DNA of 36,551 nt from an uncultured Bacteroidales bacterium (lineage in GTDB: Bacteria; Bacteroidota; Bacteroidia; Bacteroidales; P3): positions 1 to 36,551 of the forward strand of contig ONIP01000026.1 of assembly GCA_900317955.1 (NCBI GenBank), in the 5' to 3' direction. Of the stretch, positions 17,889 to 26,084 are shown one piece after another. A model generated the notes under the pieces. That model did not search any database. It was not told where the DNA came from and saw only the letters and a program-made list of their open reading frames with translations. A program made the translations under genes and the position numbers. Position 1 is the first letter of the stretch. Every line of letters starts with the position of its first letter.

Positions 17889-18716
17889 ATGCCGCAAATA
17901 GACACATTGCCACCCTATGCCCTCTTGGCCGACTCTACAGCCGACAGTCTCCAGACAATCTGCGCCTACGACACCCTCTTCATCCCCATGGGCAAAGTAG
18001 AACCCGTGCTGCGCAAAAGTCTTTTCACCCACCATCAACTCGCCGTTCAAAACAGCCACGAAATCACCATCCAGCACCAAGGCTCTGCCGGCTGGCTGCT
18101 CATCTTCATCGCTCTCTCAATGCTCCTCATCAGCCTCTTCATCCGCAACAAACAAATATCCATCCTCGACATCCTGCACTCCGCCATCGACCACCGTGCT
18201 ATGGACCGCATGCTTCGCGATGCCAACCTCACCCATGCTACCGACCAAGCCATCATCGCTCCCCTCATGCTCATCCCTGCCTCCCTCGTTGCCTACTATG
18301 CCTTCATGCCTCACGTCACCAACGTCTGGCTCGACATCCTCAACTACATCCTCATTCTCCTTGCCTCCTGCATCGTCTACTACGCCCGCAATGGCATCAT
18401 CCGATTCATCGGCAACGCTTTCGACAACTCCGAATCCGTCCATCTCTACCTCTCCAGCAACTACATCTATCATCTCCTCTACGCCATCGCCACCACTGGC
18501 CTCGCATTCTTCATCTTCTATACCGACTACGTCGGGCAAACCTTCCTCTACATCCTTTTATATATCCTTGCATTCCTCTTCATCGTAAGGTTCCTCCGCG
18601 GAATGCAAATTATTTTAACAAACTCAAAATCTTCAAAATTCTATTTATTTTATTATCTTTGCATTCTCGAAATCGTACCGATTATAGCATTAATTAAAGT
18701 TGTAATTTACTCATAG
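17889..18716 (+). CDS. DUF4271 family integral membrane protein (275 aa)
   Basis: The N-terminal ~65 residues are hydrophilic. About six hydrophobic helices follow, near 68-86, 122-141, 147-166, 187-208, 215-235 and 251-273. Size, topology and the position directly before hemD match the Bacteroidota family DUF4271, whose biochemical role is unknown to me. The ATG lies three bases after the stop of the C25 protease gene, so the two are almost certainly on one transcript. The 3' end becomes A/T-rich and contains a promoter-like element (18654-18661) for the genes that follow. An inner-membrane location is inferred from the helices. Confidence 0.8.
   Translation: MPQIDTLPPYALLADSTADSLQTICAYDTLFIPMGKVEPVLRKSLFTHHQLAVQNSHEITIQHQGSAGWLLIFIALSMLLISLFIRNKQISILDILHSAIDHRAMDRMLRDANLTHATDQAIIAPLMLIPASLVAYYAFMPHVTNVWLDILNYILILLASCIVYYARNGIIRFIGNAFDNSESVHLYLSSNYIYHLLYAIATTGLAFFIFYTDYVGQTFLYILLYILAFLFIVRFLRGMQIILTNSKSSKFYLFYYLCILEIVPIIALIKVVIYS
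18654..18661 (+). promoter_or_regulatory. Possible internal promoter for hemD-rnpA-yidD
   Basis: TATCTTTG matches TAnnTTTG and is followed by CATTC, inside the 3' end of the DUF4271 gene in a locally A/T-rich stretch. It lies about 85 bases before the hemD ATG at 18747. No exact TTTG -33 box is seen. It could let the housekeeping genes be expressed without the protease. Confidence 0.35.
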
Positions 18717-18746
18717 ACCGAGCGTTGAGAAAATAGAATAAGATTC

Positions 18747-19721
18747 ATGAAAGTCAAGAAAATCCTCGTTTCGCAGCCTGAACCTGCCGATTTGGAGAAG
18801 TCCCCCTACAAGAATTTAGTCACAAAATACAACGTTGACATCACTTTTTTTAAATTCTTCGAAGTTGTTGGCTTGACCGCCTCCGAATTCCGTAAATCAC
18901 GTATCCACCTCACCGAATACACTGCTGTCATCTTCAACAGCAAAAATTCAGTCGACCATTTCTTCCGACTGGCAAAAGAACTTCGCGAAGTCATCCCCGA
19001 CACCATGAAATACTTCTGCTCGTCCGAAGCCATCGCCCACTACCTCCAGAACTACATCCAATACCGCAAACGCAAAATCTTTTTTGGCAACCAGTACTTT
19101 GCCGACCTCATTGAAGTTCTCTCCAAACACCGCGATGAGAAATTCCTCTTCCCCTGTTCCGACGAAAAGCAAACCGAGTACACCAAAATGCTCGACAAGG
19201 CAAAGTTCAAATACACCAAAGCCACGATGTACACCTCCGTGCCTCGCGACCTCAAGCAATTCAACCTCAAGAACTACGATGTCATCTGCCTCTTCTCTCC
19301 CATCGGGGTGCGCTCCCTTCTTCAAAGCTTTCCCGACCTAGCCAACGAACAGGTAACCATCGCCGCTTTCGGTACTTCCACCCATGCCGCTCTCAAAGCC
19401 GCTGGCATCAAACTCACCATCGCTGCCCCCACCAAAGCCTCCCCCTCCATGGCTATGGCCATCGAAAACTACATCAACGGCAAAGGCCAGGACGAAGCCG
19501 TCATCTCCCGTCCCTCTTCCCTCAAAAAGGACACCTCACACAAAGGTACCACCTCCATCTCTGGCGCAACAAAGAAACCTAAATCCGTCTTCGCCAATAA
19601 GGCCAAGTACAAACAACTGCAAGAAGAACGCAAAGCCCAGGCCGCTGCCCGCCGCGCCGAACGGCAGGCCGCCAAAGAAGCTCAAATCAGAGCCATGGCA
19701 GAAAAGGCCAACATCGAATAA
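18747..19721 (+). CDS. hemD: Uroporphyrinogen-III synthase (HemD family) with a basic C-terminal tail
   Basis: Residues 1 to about 248 form a HEM4-type domain of the Bacteroidota kind: KKILVSQPEPADLEKSPY at the start, TAVIFNSKNSVDHFF, MKYFCSSEAIAHYLQNYIQY, RKRKIFFG, CLFSPIGVRSLL, AAFGTSTHAALKAAG and APTKASPSMAMAI. The enzyme closes and rearranges hydroxymethylbilane to uroporphyrinogen III in tetrapyrrole synthesis, in the cytoplasm. Family members usually have about 250 residues. Here a further ~75 residues follow that are rich in Lys, Arg, Ala and Gln (SLKKDTSHKG, KYKQLQEERKAQAAARR), likely a charged helix or disordered tail. It is followed after 9 bases by rnpA. Many Bacteroidales lack full haem synthesis, so the reaction in this organism is inferred, not shown. 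Confidence 0.82.
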   Translation: MKVKKILVSQPEPADLEKSPYKNLVTKYNVDITFFKFFEVVGLTASEFRKSRIHLTEYTAVIFNSKNSVDHFFRLAKELREVIPDTMKYFCSSEAIAHYLQNYIQYRKRKIFFGNQYFADLIEVLSKHRDEKFLFPCSDEKQTEYTKMLDKAKFKYTKATMYTSVPRDLKQFNLKNYDVICLFSPIGVRSLLQSFPDLANEQVTIAAFGTSTHAALKAAGIKLTIAAPTKASPSMAMAIENYINGKGQDEAVISRPSSLKKDTSHKGTTSISGATKKPKSVFANKAKYKQLQEERKAQAAARRAERQAAKEAQIRAMAEKANIE

Positions 19722-19730
19722 CAGCCCGTC

Positions 19731-20150
19731 ATGTACACCTTCGGAAAACATGAGCGCCTGTGCAGTAAGAAACTAATCGACGCTCTATTCCTGTCGGGAC
19801 ATAAATTCATCCTCTTCCCCTACAGCGTTCACTGGATGGTCTGTCCGCGTGAGCTATTGCCTCCCGGCACCCCGGCTCAGGTTCTTATTGCCACTTCCAA
19901 AAAGAAATTCCACCACGCTGTCGACCGCAACCGTGTCAAACGCCTCACCCGCGAGTGTTACCGCCTTCACAAACCCACCCTCTACCAATACCTTGACAGC
20001 CACGATACCACCATCGTCTTGGCACTAAACTACATCCATAACGAAATACTCAGCTACCAGACACTCAACCACAAATTCGACCGACTCACCTCCATGCTAA
20101 TCGAAGCCATCAACAAGCAGCTCAACCCTCCCCCTTCTCACCAACCATGA
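19731..20150 (+). CDS. rnpA: Ribonuclease P protein component
   Basis: 139 aa. It carries the RNase P protein signature [19 protein letters not shown], followed by TRECYRLHK, and an N-terminal [20 protein letters not shown] typical of the family. It binds the RNase P RNA and helps remove 5' leaders of pre-tRNAs. It starts 9 bases after hemD and its end overlaps the start of yidD by four bases (ATGA), so translation of the two is probably coupled. As usual in Bacteroidota, rpmH is not next to it. Confidence 0.95.
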   Translation: MYTFGKHERLCSKKLIDALFLSGHKFILFPYSVHWMVCPRELLPPGTPAQVLIATSKKKFHHAVDRNRVKRLTRECYRLHKPTLYQYLDSHDTTIVLALNYIHNEILSYQTLNHKFDRLTSMLIEAINKQLNPPPSHQP

Positions 20151-20431
20151 GTGCACTCTCCCAAATATGGAATAGCCTCAGCAAAGCAGTGTTCTTGCTC
20201 TACACCCTGCTCATGCGTTTGCTTTCCAAGGTCATGCTTGCCCTCATCTGGTTCTACCGCACCTGTATCTCCCCGCTCAAACCGCCCTCATGCCGCTACA
20301 CACCCACCTGCTCGCAATACGCCATCGAGGCCATCAAAAAATACGGTCCCATCAAGGGTGGCTGGTTAGCGTTCAAACGCATTCTCCGATGCAACCCCTT
20401 TGGTGGTTCAGGCTATGACCCCGTCCCTTGA
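20147..20431 (+). CDS. yidD: Membrane protein insertion efficiency factor YidD
   Basis: 94 aa. It has the family core [20 protein letters not shown], then [24 protein letters not shown], with the conserved cysteines. An amphipathic or hydrophobic segment ([21 protein letters not shown]) precedes it. YidD helps YidC-dependent insertion of inner-membrane proteins. It overlaps rnpA by four bases and is the last gene of the plus-strand run. The convergent exonuclease gene ends only nine bases further on, and I see no terminator hairpin between the two stop codons. Confidence 0.95.
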   Translation: MSALSQIWNSLSKAVFLLYTLLMRLLSKVMLALIWFYRTCISPLKPPSCRYTPTCSQYAIEAIKKYGPIKGGWLAFKRILRCNPFGGSGYDPVP

Positions 20432-20440
20432 TACTTCTTA

Positions 20441-20932
20441 TTACAACAACTTGATTGCTATTGCAGCGCAAGCCTCGGCATCTGCCAACGCATGATGGTG
20501 GTTCTCTAAGCAATAACCACACGCCTCGGCTACCGTATGCAACTGATGATTCGGCAGTCCACGCATTTTTCTCCGTGACGCCCTGCACGTACAGTAAAAC
20601 TTATATCCTGGCCAGTCCATCTGATACACCTGCATCACCGCCCGCAAACAACCCTCGTCAAAGGGCGAGTTATGTGCCACCAACGGCAACCCTTCAATCA
20701 ACGGAGCCACACGTGCCCATACCTTGGGGAAAACCTCTGCACTGTCCGTATCCTCATGCCCCAGCCCATGCACCCGCTGACAAAACCAACTGTAGTAATT
20801 AGGCTCTGGCTGTATCAGACTATAGAACGAATCGCGTACCTCGCCGTTGCGAACCACTACCACCCCGACACTGCACACACTGCTTCGCTCGCCATTGGCG
20901 GTTTCGAAATCTATGGCTGCAAAATCCTGCAT
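20441..20932 (-). CDS. DnaQ-like 3'-5' exonuclease (DEDDh family)
   Basis: 163 aa, the length of a lone exonuclease domain. The DEDDh residues can be placed: Asp8 and Glu10 in AAIDFETANGE (Exo I), Asp92 in LVAHNSPFDEGCL (Exo II), and His147 with Asp151 in NHHHALADAEA (Exo III). It resembles the epsilon subunit of DNA polymerase III and its stand-alone relatives, which remove nucleotides from 3' ends with two metal ions. There is no UvrC/GIY-YIG, BRCT or helicase part, so the exact role (proofreading, repair or RNA trimming) is open. It is convergent with yidD. No clear promoter was seen in the 97 bases upstream. Confidence 0.85.
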   Translation of the reverse strand: MQDFAAIDFETANGERSSVCSVGVVVVRNGEVRDSFYSLIQPEPNYYSWFCQRVHGLGHEDTDSAEVFPKVWARVAPLIEGLPLVAHNSPFDEGCLRAVMQVYQMDWPGYKFYCTCRASRRKMRGLPNHQLHTVAEACGYCLENHHHALADAEACAAIAIKLL

Positions 20933-21029
20933 GTTTCACTTTCTATTTATTGGGAACCTTTATAGCACGTGCCATACAACAGCATGTCTATGCCATTCTA
21001 CAATGCCAACTACTATAAGGTGCTACAAC

Positions 21030-21728
21030 CTATTTAATCTCAATACCTGAGAACACACACGAACCTGAAATATACAACGTACGTGTCTGGTTAGAGAGGA
21101 TTATCCTCCGCTTGTCGTCAACCCCGCCGAAAGTCGAATCTGCTGTCACTTTGACCAACAAGTCGTTTGGCGCATAGATAACCAGTCCGGCAAACTTGCA
21201 GTTCACCTTCATTTCCACATCCTCACTGATTGTTGCTCCGCGCAAGTCAAGATGAACCGAGGCAAACGAAGCTGTCACGTCTGCACCCTCAAAAATCTCC
21301 CCGCCAAAACTCAGATTTTGTTCTCCGAACGAAGCGTTCACCACGCGGATGTTTTTCCCATCGCGGTTAAGTATCTCGAAAGGTGAGACATTGTCCTCCT
21401 CCCTCTTTTTTGACGTTATCTTTGATACCGTATTGCCAAACATCATACCCAGACCCAACGCAATGACAAGTACAGCCAGGCCTATCTTCCAAAACATATC
21501 CCATTCAATGACATCCCGTTCTGCAAGCAGTAACAGCACACCCACGCCCAGTCCAATGGCAGGGCCTGTCTTGTCTCTATTTCCCAGCAGCCCGCATATC
21601 GAAGGTATGATGATAAACATCGTCCACCAGCCTTCAAACAGAACATTGACATGAAGAATAATGCACACAATCCACGCAATGCCGAAAAGCACCAGCGCCG
21701 ATCCCCAAATAACTTTGTTACGATTCAT
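21030..21728 (-). CDS. LiaF/LiaI-like membrane protein
   Basis: 232 aa. The N-terminal part has about four hydrophobic helices (near 8-27, 33-50, 55-67 and 78-97), with the small, Gly-rich character of the LiaI/LiaF-like transmembrane region (VIWGSALVLFGIAWIV). A linker with Lys/Glu follows, then a soluble repeat-like beta domain (about 120-232) with spaced Gly/Val/Ala strands (VVNASFGEQNLSF, VTASFASVHLDLRG, CKFAGLVIYAP). This matches the LiaF C-terminal family linked in Firmicutes to cell-envelope stress sensing. Its role in Bacteroidota is unknown, so only the family is claimed. It has its own promoter at 21791-21820. Confidence 0.8.
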   Translation of the reverse strand: MNRNKVIWGSALVLFGIAWIVCIILHVNVLFEGWWTMFIIIPSICGLLGNRDKTGPAIGLGVGVLLLLAERDVIEWDMFWKIGLAVLVIALGLGMMFGNTVSKITSKKREEDNVSPFEILNRDGKNIRVVNASFGEQNLSFGGEIFEGADVTASFASVHLDLRGATISEDVEMKVNCKFAGLVIYAPNDLLVKVTADSTFGGVDDKRRIILSNQTRTLYISGSCVFSGIEIK

Positions 21729-21790
21729 TTCTTGTTTAAATTAGTGAATTATACGTACATGGTTGCCCATGATTCATAACTTTCCAAATG

Positions 21791-21820
21791 CAAATATACA
21801 CAAATTCCTCGAAATACAAA
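21791..21820 (-). promoter_or_regulatory. Promoter of the LiaF-like gene
   Basis: The minus strand reads TTTG (21820-21817), an 18-base spacer, then TATATTTG (21798-21791) followed by CATTTGG. This is close to the Bacteroidota consensus. The start would lie near 21785, about 55 bases before the ATG at 21728. Confidence 0.6.
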
Positions 21821-21879
21821 CATCACTGGCAAACAAATAACACCAAACGCCTACCTGACAACGGGACCCATTGCTAATT

Positions 21880-22395
21880 TCAGCTGTCAATGCGGTCGCC
21901 ACAAAAATGCTTGTGCCTACACCCGGCGCAACGCTGTCCCTGCCATACCCCTTCCAAATGGTCGGCAGCGGCATCCACCAACGCAGGGTCGTCGGTCAGT
22001 ATTCCTGCCTCGAAATTCCGTCCGTTTTCGCTCTTCATCCCCATGCCTGCACCCGTCAGATTTGCCGACCCTATATATGCCGCCGCACAATCAAAAACCA
22101 TAAGTTTAAAGTGCACACGCGGGCAAAGCCTTCGCTCTAACTTCGACCATAGTCCAGGAAATCGGTCAAAATCCTCTCTGAAATTCTCCCCAGGCTCCTT
22201 GGCATGCAGCAACCGCACTTCTACACCACGCTTCAACAAACGGTCCAACACGGCAAGAAACGGCTCGGCATCCTTTCCTCTGGCCACATACAAATCTTTA
22301 AGGTCCGCCGTCCCAATCCAAAGGTCATGTTTCACGCCCTCGCAACGTAACAGCACCTCATTATAATGCTCCTTATCTGCAATATATTTCAGCAT
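21880..22395 (-). CDS. Phospholipase D-like protein, single HKD motif with C-terminal Cys cluster
   Basis: 171 aa. One HKD motif is complete: His95, Lys97 and Asp102 in VHFKLMVFD, followed by AYIGSANLTGAG and RNFEAGI, the usual downstream part of the active site. PLD-superfamily proteins of this size (Nuc-like nucleases) work as dimers that pair two HKD motifs, so a phosphodiesterase acting on DNA or another phosphodiester is likely. The C-terminus holds CAGCRHKHFCG (Cys156, Cys159, His161, His163, Cys165), which looks like a small metal-binding site. No signal peptide is evident, so it is probably cytoplasmic. It has its own -7 element at 22418-22425. The substrate is not known. Confidence 0.75.
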   Translation of the reverse strand: MLKYIADKEHYNEVLLRCEGVKHDLWIGTADLKDLYVARGKDAEPFLAVLDRLLKRGVEVRLLHAKEPGENFREDFDRFPGLWSKLERRLCPRVHFKLMVFDCAAAYIGSANLTGAGMGMKSENGRNFEAGILTDDPALVDAAADHLEGVWQGQRCAGCRHKHFCGDRIDS

Positions 22396-22417
22396 AACAG
22401 AACGAATTTACAGTCTG

Positions 22418-22425
22418 CAAAAGTA
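22418..22425 (-). promoter_or_regulatory. -7 promoter element for the PLD-like gene
   Basis: The minus strand reads TACTTTTG (TAnnTTTG) followed by CAGAC, ending 23 bases before the ATG at 22395. No clear -33 box was found. Confidence 0.45.
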
Positions 22426-22566
22426 CACATTTTTTACCAATCAGCAGCCTTTTTCCGCCATTGATTGTAAAATAAATGCGCCATCCTCAATCCACCCCTA
22501 TCCGCTTTCCCCTGCACCTCCACCTCCTACCATTAAACAAAAAGTTTCCAAACCAAGAAATTTTAT

Positions 22567-22574
22567 TATATTTG
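22567..22574 (+). promoter_or_regulatory. -7 promoter element for the ATPase gene
   Basis: TATATTTG followed by CAATT, an exact TAnnTTTG match. It lies 47 bases before the ATG at 22622. Upstream at 22545-22548 is TTTC, a near match to the -33 TTTG with an 18-base spacer. Confidence 0.55.
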
Positions 22575-22621
22575 CAATTATTTAAAAAGTAATAATCATA
22601 AATTAAATAAAGCTTACCATA

Positions 22622-23761
22622 ATGAAATACAATAATATAACAAACCCATTTATCATTTCAAAGGACATTCCAGAAGCATTTTTTTGTGACCGCGAGGAAG
22701 AAACAACCTTTCTCATCAAGCAAATAGACAACGGACGAAATACCGTGATTGTTTCACCCCGCAGAATGGGTAAAACAGGCTTGATACACCACCTGTTTCG
22801 CCAAGAAACAATTCAGGAACGGTACACATCCTTCTTTGTGGACATCTACCCGGCATCCTCTTTACAGGAGATGTGCTACATATTGGGGCGGAGTGTCTTC
22901 GAAAGACTAAAGGCAAAGAAGACCCAGCACTGGGAAACCTTTTTCCAATACCTGAAATCCCTGCGGGCAGGTGTCAGCTTTGACTCTGTCACCGGCGAAC
23001 CCAAGTTGGAGGTAGGCATCGGCTCCATTGAACATCCTGCAACAACGCTCGAAGAGATTTTCGCTTATTTAGAGTCGTCATCAACACCGTGTATTGTGGC
23101 TCTCGACGAGTTTCAACAAATTGCCGAATTCCCTGAGCAGCGTGTTGAGGCACTGCTGCGCAGCATGATACAAAATTGTCGGCAAACCACATTTCTGTTC
23201 AGCGGCAGCAAACAGCACACCATCAACCAAATGTTCCTATCGAAATCACGTCCATTCTACCAGAATGCACAACTATTTGACTTGAAGCCTCTCAAGCCGG
23301 ATGTGTACACAGAGTTTGCCACCAGACTCTTTGACCAATTCGAAAAACATATCGAACCCGCTGTTATTGCACAAGTCTATACAGACTACAATGCCACGAC
23401 ATGGTACATGCAAATGCTTATGAACGAGTTGTTTGCCCTCACTGAACAAGGAAATACCTGCACAATGGAACACCTTGACATGGCACAGAAGAACATCTTA
23501 CAGGTACAAGAAGGGTCATACATGATGCAACTCAATACATTGTCGTCCAAGCAAAAAAGTATGCTACAGGCCATCGCTAAAGAGGGTTGTGCAAAAGCTG
23601 TCACATCGCAAGCATTTGTCAAAAAGCATGCATTAGATTCAGCCAGCACCGTCCAATCGGCACTGCGGGTGCTACTTGAAAAAGACATCGTGACAGCAGA
23701 CAACGGACAGTACCGCGTCAGCGACTTCTTTTTCGGTCACTGGCTACAGGAGAACTACTAA
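22622..23761 (+). CDS. ATP-binding protein of the archaeal-ATPase (STAND/AAA, COG1672-like) type
   Basis: 379 aa. It starts with NPFIISKDIPEAFFCDREEE, the usual opening of this family, in which a short NPF..G/S...F..R.EE segment precedes the P-loop. Walker A is SPRRMGKTGL (Gly50, Lys51, Thr52), Walker B is CIVALDEFQQI (Asp162, Glu163), and a sensor-like FLFSGSKQHTI follows. The C-terminal ~75 residues look like a winged helix (QKSMLQAIAKEG, TVQSALRVLLEKDIV). Such proteins are common, often multi-copy, in Bacteroidota and Archaea, and their targets are mostly unknown. The gene stands alone between divergent and convergent neighbours. It appears less biased to C-ending codons than nearby genes, and two direct repeats lie just downstream, so acquisition by transfer is possible. 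Confidence 0.8.
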   Translation: MKYNNITNPFIISKDIPEAFFCDREEETTFLIKQIDNGRNTVIVSPRRMGKTGLIHHLFRQETIQERYTSFFVDIYPASSLQEMCYILGRSVFERLKAKKTQHWETFFQYLKSLRAGVSFDSVTGEPKLEVGIGSIEHPATTLEEIFAYLESSSTPCIVALDEFQQIAEFPEQRVEALLRSMIQNCRQTTFLFSGSKQHTINQMFLSKSRPFYQNAQLFDLKPLKPDVYTEFATRLFDQFEKHIEPAVIAQVYTDYNATTWYMQMLMNELFALTEQGNTCTMEHLDMAQKNILQVQEGSYMMQLNTLSSKQKSMLQAIAKEGCAKAVTSQAFVKKHALDSASTVQSALRVLLEKDIVTADNGQYRVSDFFFGHWLQENY

Positions 23762-23764
23762 CAA

Positions 23765-23797
23765 AAAATCGGTCTATTAAAACAAAGAACTGATTTT
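23765..23797 (+). terminator. Possible terminator after the ATPase gene
   Basis: AAAATCGGT (23765-23773) pairs with ACTGATTTT (23789-23797), nine pairs with one G-U, loop of 15. It lies four bases after the stop codon and ends in a short T-run. The stem is A/T-rich and therefore weak. Confidence 0.35.
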
Positions 23798-23806
23798 CCA
23801 ATCAAC

Positions 23807-23864
23807 CTCGGAGAATGCACGGGTTTTTGAATGCAAAAATCTCGGAGAATGCGCAGTTTTTTGA
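23807..23864. repeat. Two direct repeats of a 24-bp unit, 34-bp period
   Basis: The unit CTCGGAGAATGC is followed by a C/G-rich spot and a T-run ending in TTGA. It occurs at 23807-23830 and again at 23841-23864. The two copies differ at three positions in the middle. A short spacer (ATGCAAAAAT) separates them. They lie between the ATPase gene and the terminator of the peptidase gene. I did not see another copy in this window. Function unknown. Confidence 0.6.
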
Positions 23865-23882
23865 TGTTTGGGGATGGGCAAA

Positions 23883-23920
23883 AAGAAGAGCCGGACGGCT
23901 TTCCAGCCTGTCCGGCTCTG
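23883..23920 (-). terminator. Intrinsic terminator of the PtpA-like peptidase gene
   Basis: AGAGCCGGAC (23887-23896) pairs perfectly with GTCCGGCTCT (23910-23919). On the minus strand the stem lies 17 bases after the stop codon (23937) and is followed by TCTTTTTGCCC, a good U-run. Confidence 0.8.
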
Positions 23921-23936
23921 CAATTCATGAAACTGG

Positions 23937-26084
23937 TTATTTCAAGAATGTCTCGTAGTAGTCAAACATCTTTTCGTAGAGATGTATGCGGTCGTAGCCA
24001 CGCACATTGTGCTCGTGGTGGGGATAGATGAAGTAGTCCACCTGCTTGCCGGCTTTGATGCAGGCATCAATGAACTCTATACTGTGCTGCCACACAACGG
24101 TGTTGTCCTCGGCACCATGGATGACCAATAAGCGACCTTGCAAATCTTTTGCCTTATTGAGCAACGAGTTACCGGCATAGCCCTCGGGATTCTCCTGCGG
24201 CATATCCATATAACGCTCGCCGTACATGATTTCATACCACTTCCAATCAATGACGGGACCACCTGCACAACCCACCTTGAAAACTTCCGGGTGCGCAAGT
24301 TTCATCGTGATGGTCATGAAGCCGCCGAAACTCCAGCCCTCTACACCCATGCGGTTCTTGTCCACATAAGGCAGTGATTGCAGGAATTTGACACCTTCCA
24401 TCTGGTCTGCCATCTCGATGGTACCCAGCTGACGGTGTGTGCAACTCTCAAACTCGAAACCACGGTTGTCGGTGCCACGGTTGTCAACGGTAAACACCAC
24501 ATACCCCTGCTGTGCAAGGAACAGGAAATACAGATTGCCACCACCCAGCCATGTATCGGTTACCAACTGGCTGTGAGGACCGCCGTAGACATATACCAGC
24601 GTCGGATACTTCTCGCCTGCTTTCATGTTGGGCGGCGTAATAAGGCGGTAGTACAAGTCGGTCACACCGTCCGCTGCCTTGATGGTACCCATCTTGATAC
24701 CCGGCATAGCATAATCTTTCAACGGGTTTTCAAGTTGATACAACGTAGTCAGGACTTTGCCTTTCTTCAAATCAACAACCTGGGCACATCCGGGATTCTC
24801 CACACTGTTGTAAACATCAATAAGCTGTGTACCCGCAGCATTGACAACTACCGAGTGGGTTCCCTTGGCAGGAGTGAGCAATGTCATCTCGCCAGTAGTC
24901 AGGTTAACACGGTAAGCAGCAAGACCTATCGCGCTCTCTTTGTTGGCATAAACAAACACATTCTCGCCTTTGGTATCGAAACCAATGATACCCTGTACCT
25001 CATAATTACCCTTGGTCACTTGGCGCAACAACGTACCATCGGTGTTGTACAGGTAAAGGTGCTTGTATCCATCTCGGAGGCTGAACCACAGGAACTGGTC
25101 ATTATGCTGGGGAACGAAACGAATCGGGTCGCACGGCTCAACATAACGGGAATTAGTCTCGGTAAACAGAACTGTGTCGAACTCTCCATCTGCCACATAA
25201 TAACGCTCCATCCACATGCGGTTTTGCTCGCGGTTAACTTTGGCAATATACAGGAACTCCTCTTCCGGATCCCAACTGATGTTGGTCAGATAGTTCTCCC
25301 TCTCTGCCACGCTTTCGTCATGACGGGAATCAAGATAAAGCACCGAACCTTGGGCAGCGTCGTATATTCCCACGGTTACCTCATGGCTCTTCATGCCTGC
25401 CATCGGGTATTTGAACGGTTGTTCACGGGCAATACGTGCGGTAGTGTTCACCAACGGGTAATCTGTCACCATGGACTGGTCCATACGGTAAAACGCCAGA
25501 TAGTTGCCCTTGGGCGACCAGAAAGTACCTTTTTCTATGCCGAACTCGTTACGGTGCACCGACTGTCCAAACACAATGTCCTGGTCGGCCGACTCTATCG
25601 GGAACACTTTGTCGCCATCAGCAATATACAGATTGTTGCCGTTGGTATAGGCTGTCTTGTAGTGTGTCTCTTCCATGTCGAGGTTGCTGGCATTCTCTGT
25701 CGGATACTTGGCCACCTGCGAAAGGGTCTTCTTAGCCATATTGTACAGCATCACCTTGCCATTGGCATTGAAACGGAGTTCCTTGTCGTTAAGCACAGTG
25801 CAACGAGGGAAACCACGCAGCGACTCCATGCCGGCACCAGCCAACACCTTGTTCAACGCACTCAATGTAAGACGGGCTTTCGTCTTGCCCGGATTTCCTA
25901 CATACAGCACTGTGTCCTGCACATAGGCTATCTGGTTGGTGTTTCCCACAAACTGCAATCCCCTCATCTTGGCCTGGGGATAGAGGCTCCATGTCATCAG
26001 TTGTTTAGAACTGAGCATCTTGTCCTGCGCTCCAACACTCAGTGAGAGCATCAAAACCGCAGCTAAAAGGATAAATCTCTTCAT
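23937..26084 (-). CDS. ptpA: S9B family prolyl peptidase, PtpA-like (prolyl tripeptidyl peptidase type)
   Basis: 715 aa. Signal peptide MKRFILLAAVLMLSLSVGAQ. An N-terminal DPP IV-type beta-propeller (about 60-450) is followed by an alpha/beta-hydrolase domain (about 460-715). The catalytic triad can be placed: Ser585 in GVEGWSFGGFMT, Asp660 in VIHGAEDNTV, His692 in YPHHEHNVRG. The propeller segment VHRNEFGIEKGTFWSPKGNY and the later GGPVIDWKWYEIMYGERY closely resemble Porphyromonas gingivalis PtpA as I remember it, more than DPP IV itself, so cleavage of tripeptides after proline is the best guess. Expected location is the periplasm or the cell surface. It follows the GT2 gene with a 90-base gap in which I see no promoter consensus, so it may be the last gene of that operon. 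The terminator is at 23883-23920. PtpA versus DPP IV specificity is inference. Confidence 0.85.
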   Translation of the reverse strand: MKRFILLAAVLMLSLSVGAQDKMLSSKQLMTWSLYPQAKMRGLQFVGNTNQIAYVQDTVLYVGNPGKTKARLTLSALNKVLAGAGMESLRGFPRCTVLNDKELRFNANGKVMLYNMAKKTLSQVAKYPTENASNLDMEETHYKTAYTNGNNLYIADGDKVFPIESADQDIVFGQSVHRNEFGIEKGTFWSPKGNYLAFYRMDQSMVTDYPLVNTTARIAREQPFKYPMAGMKSHEVTVGIYDAAQGSVLYLDSRHDESVAERENYLTNISWDPEEEFLYIAKVNREQNRMWMERYYVADGEFDTVLFTETNSRYVEPCDPIRFVPQHNDQFLWFSLRDGYKHLYLYNTDGTLLRQVTKGNYEVQGIIGFDTKGENVFVYANKESAIGLAAYRVNLTTGEMTLLTPAKGTHSVVVNAAGTQLIDVYNSVENPGCAQVVDLKKGKVLTTLYQLENPLKDYAMPGIKMGTIKAADGVTDLYYRLITPPNMKAGEKYPTLVYVYGGPHSQLVTDTWLGGGNLYFLFLAQQGYVVFTVDNRGTDNRGFEFESCTHRQLGTIEMADQMEGVKFLQSLPYVDKNRMGVEGWSFGGFMTITMKLAHPEVFKVGCAGGPVIDWKWYEIMYGERYMDMPQENPEGYAGNSLLNKAKDLQGRLLVIHGAEDNTVVWQHSIEFIDACIKAGKQVDYFIYPHHEHNVRGYDRIHLYEKMFDYYETFLK

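Noticed and set aside
24378..26045. 555-codon plus-strand open frame
   Set aside because: Antisense to the S9 peptidase gene, which has all catalytic motifs. No domain is seen in the plus frame.
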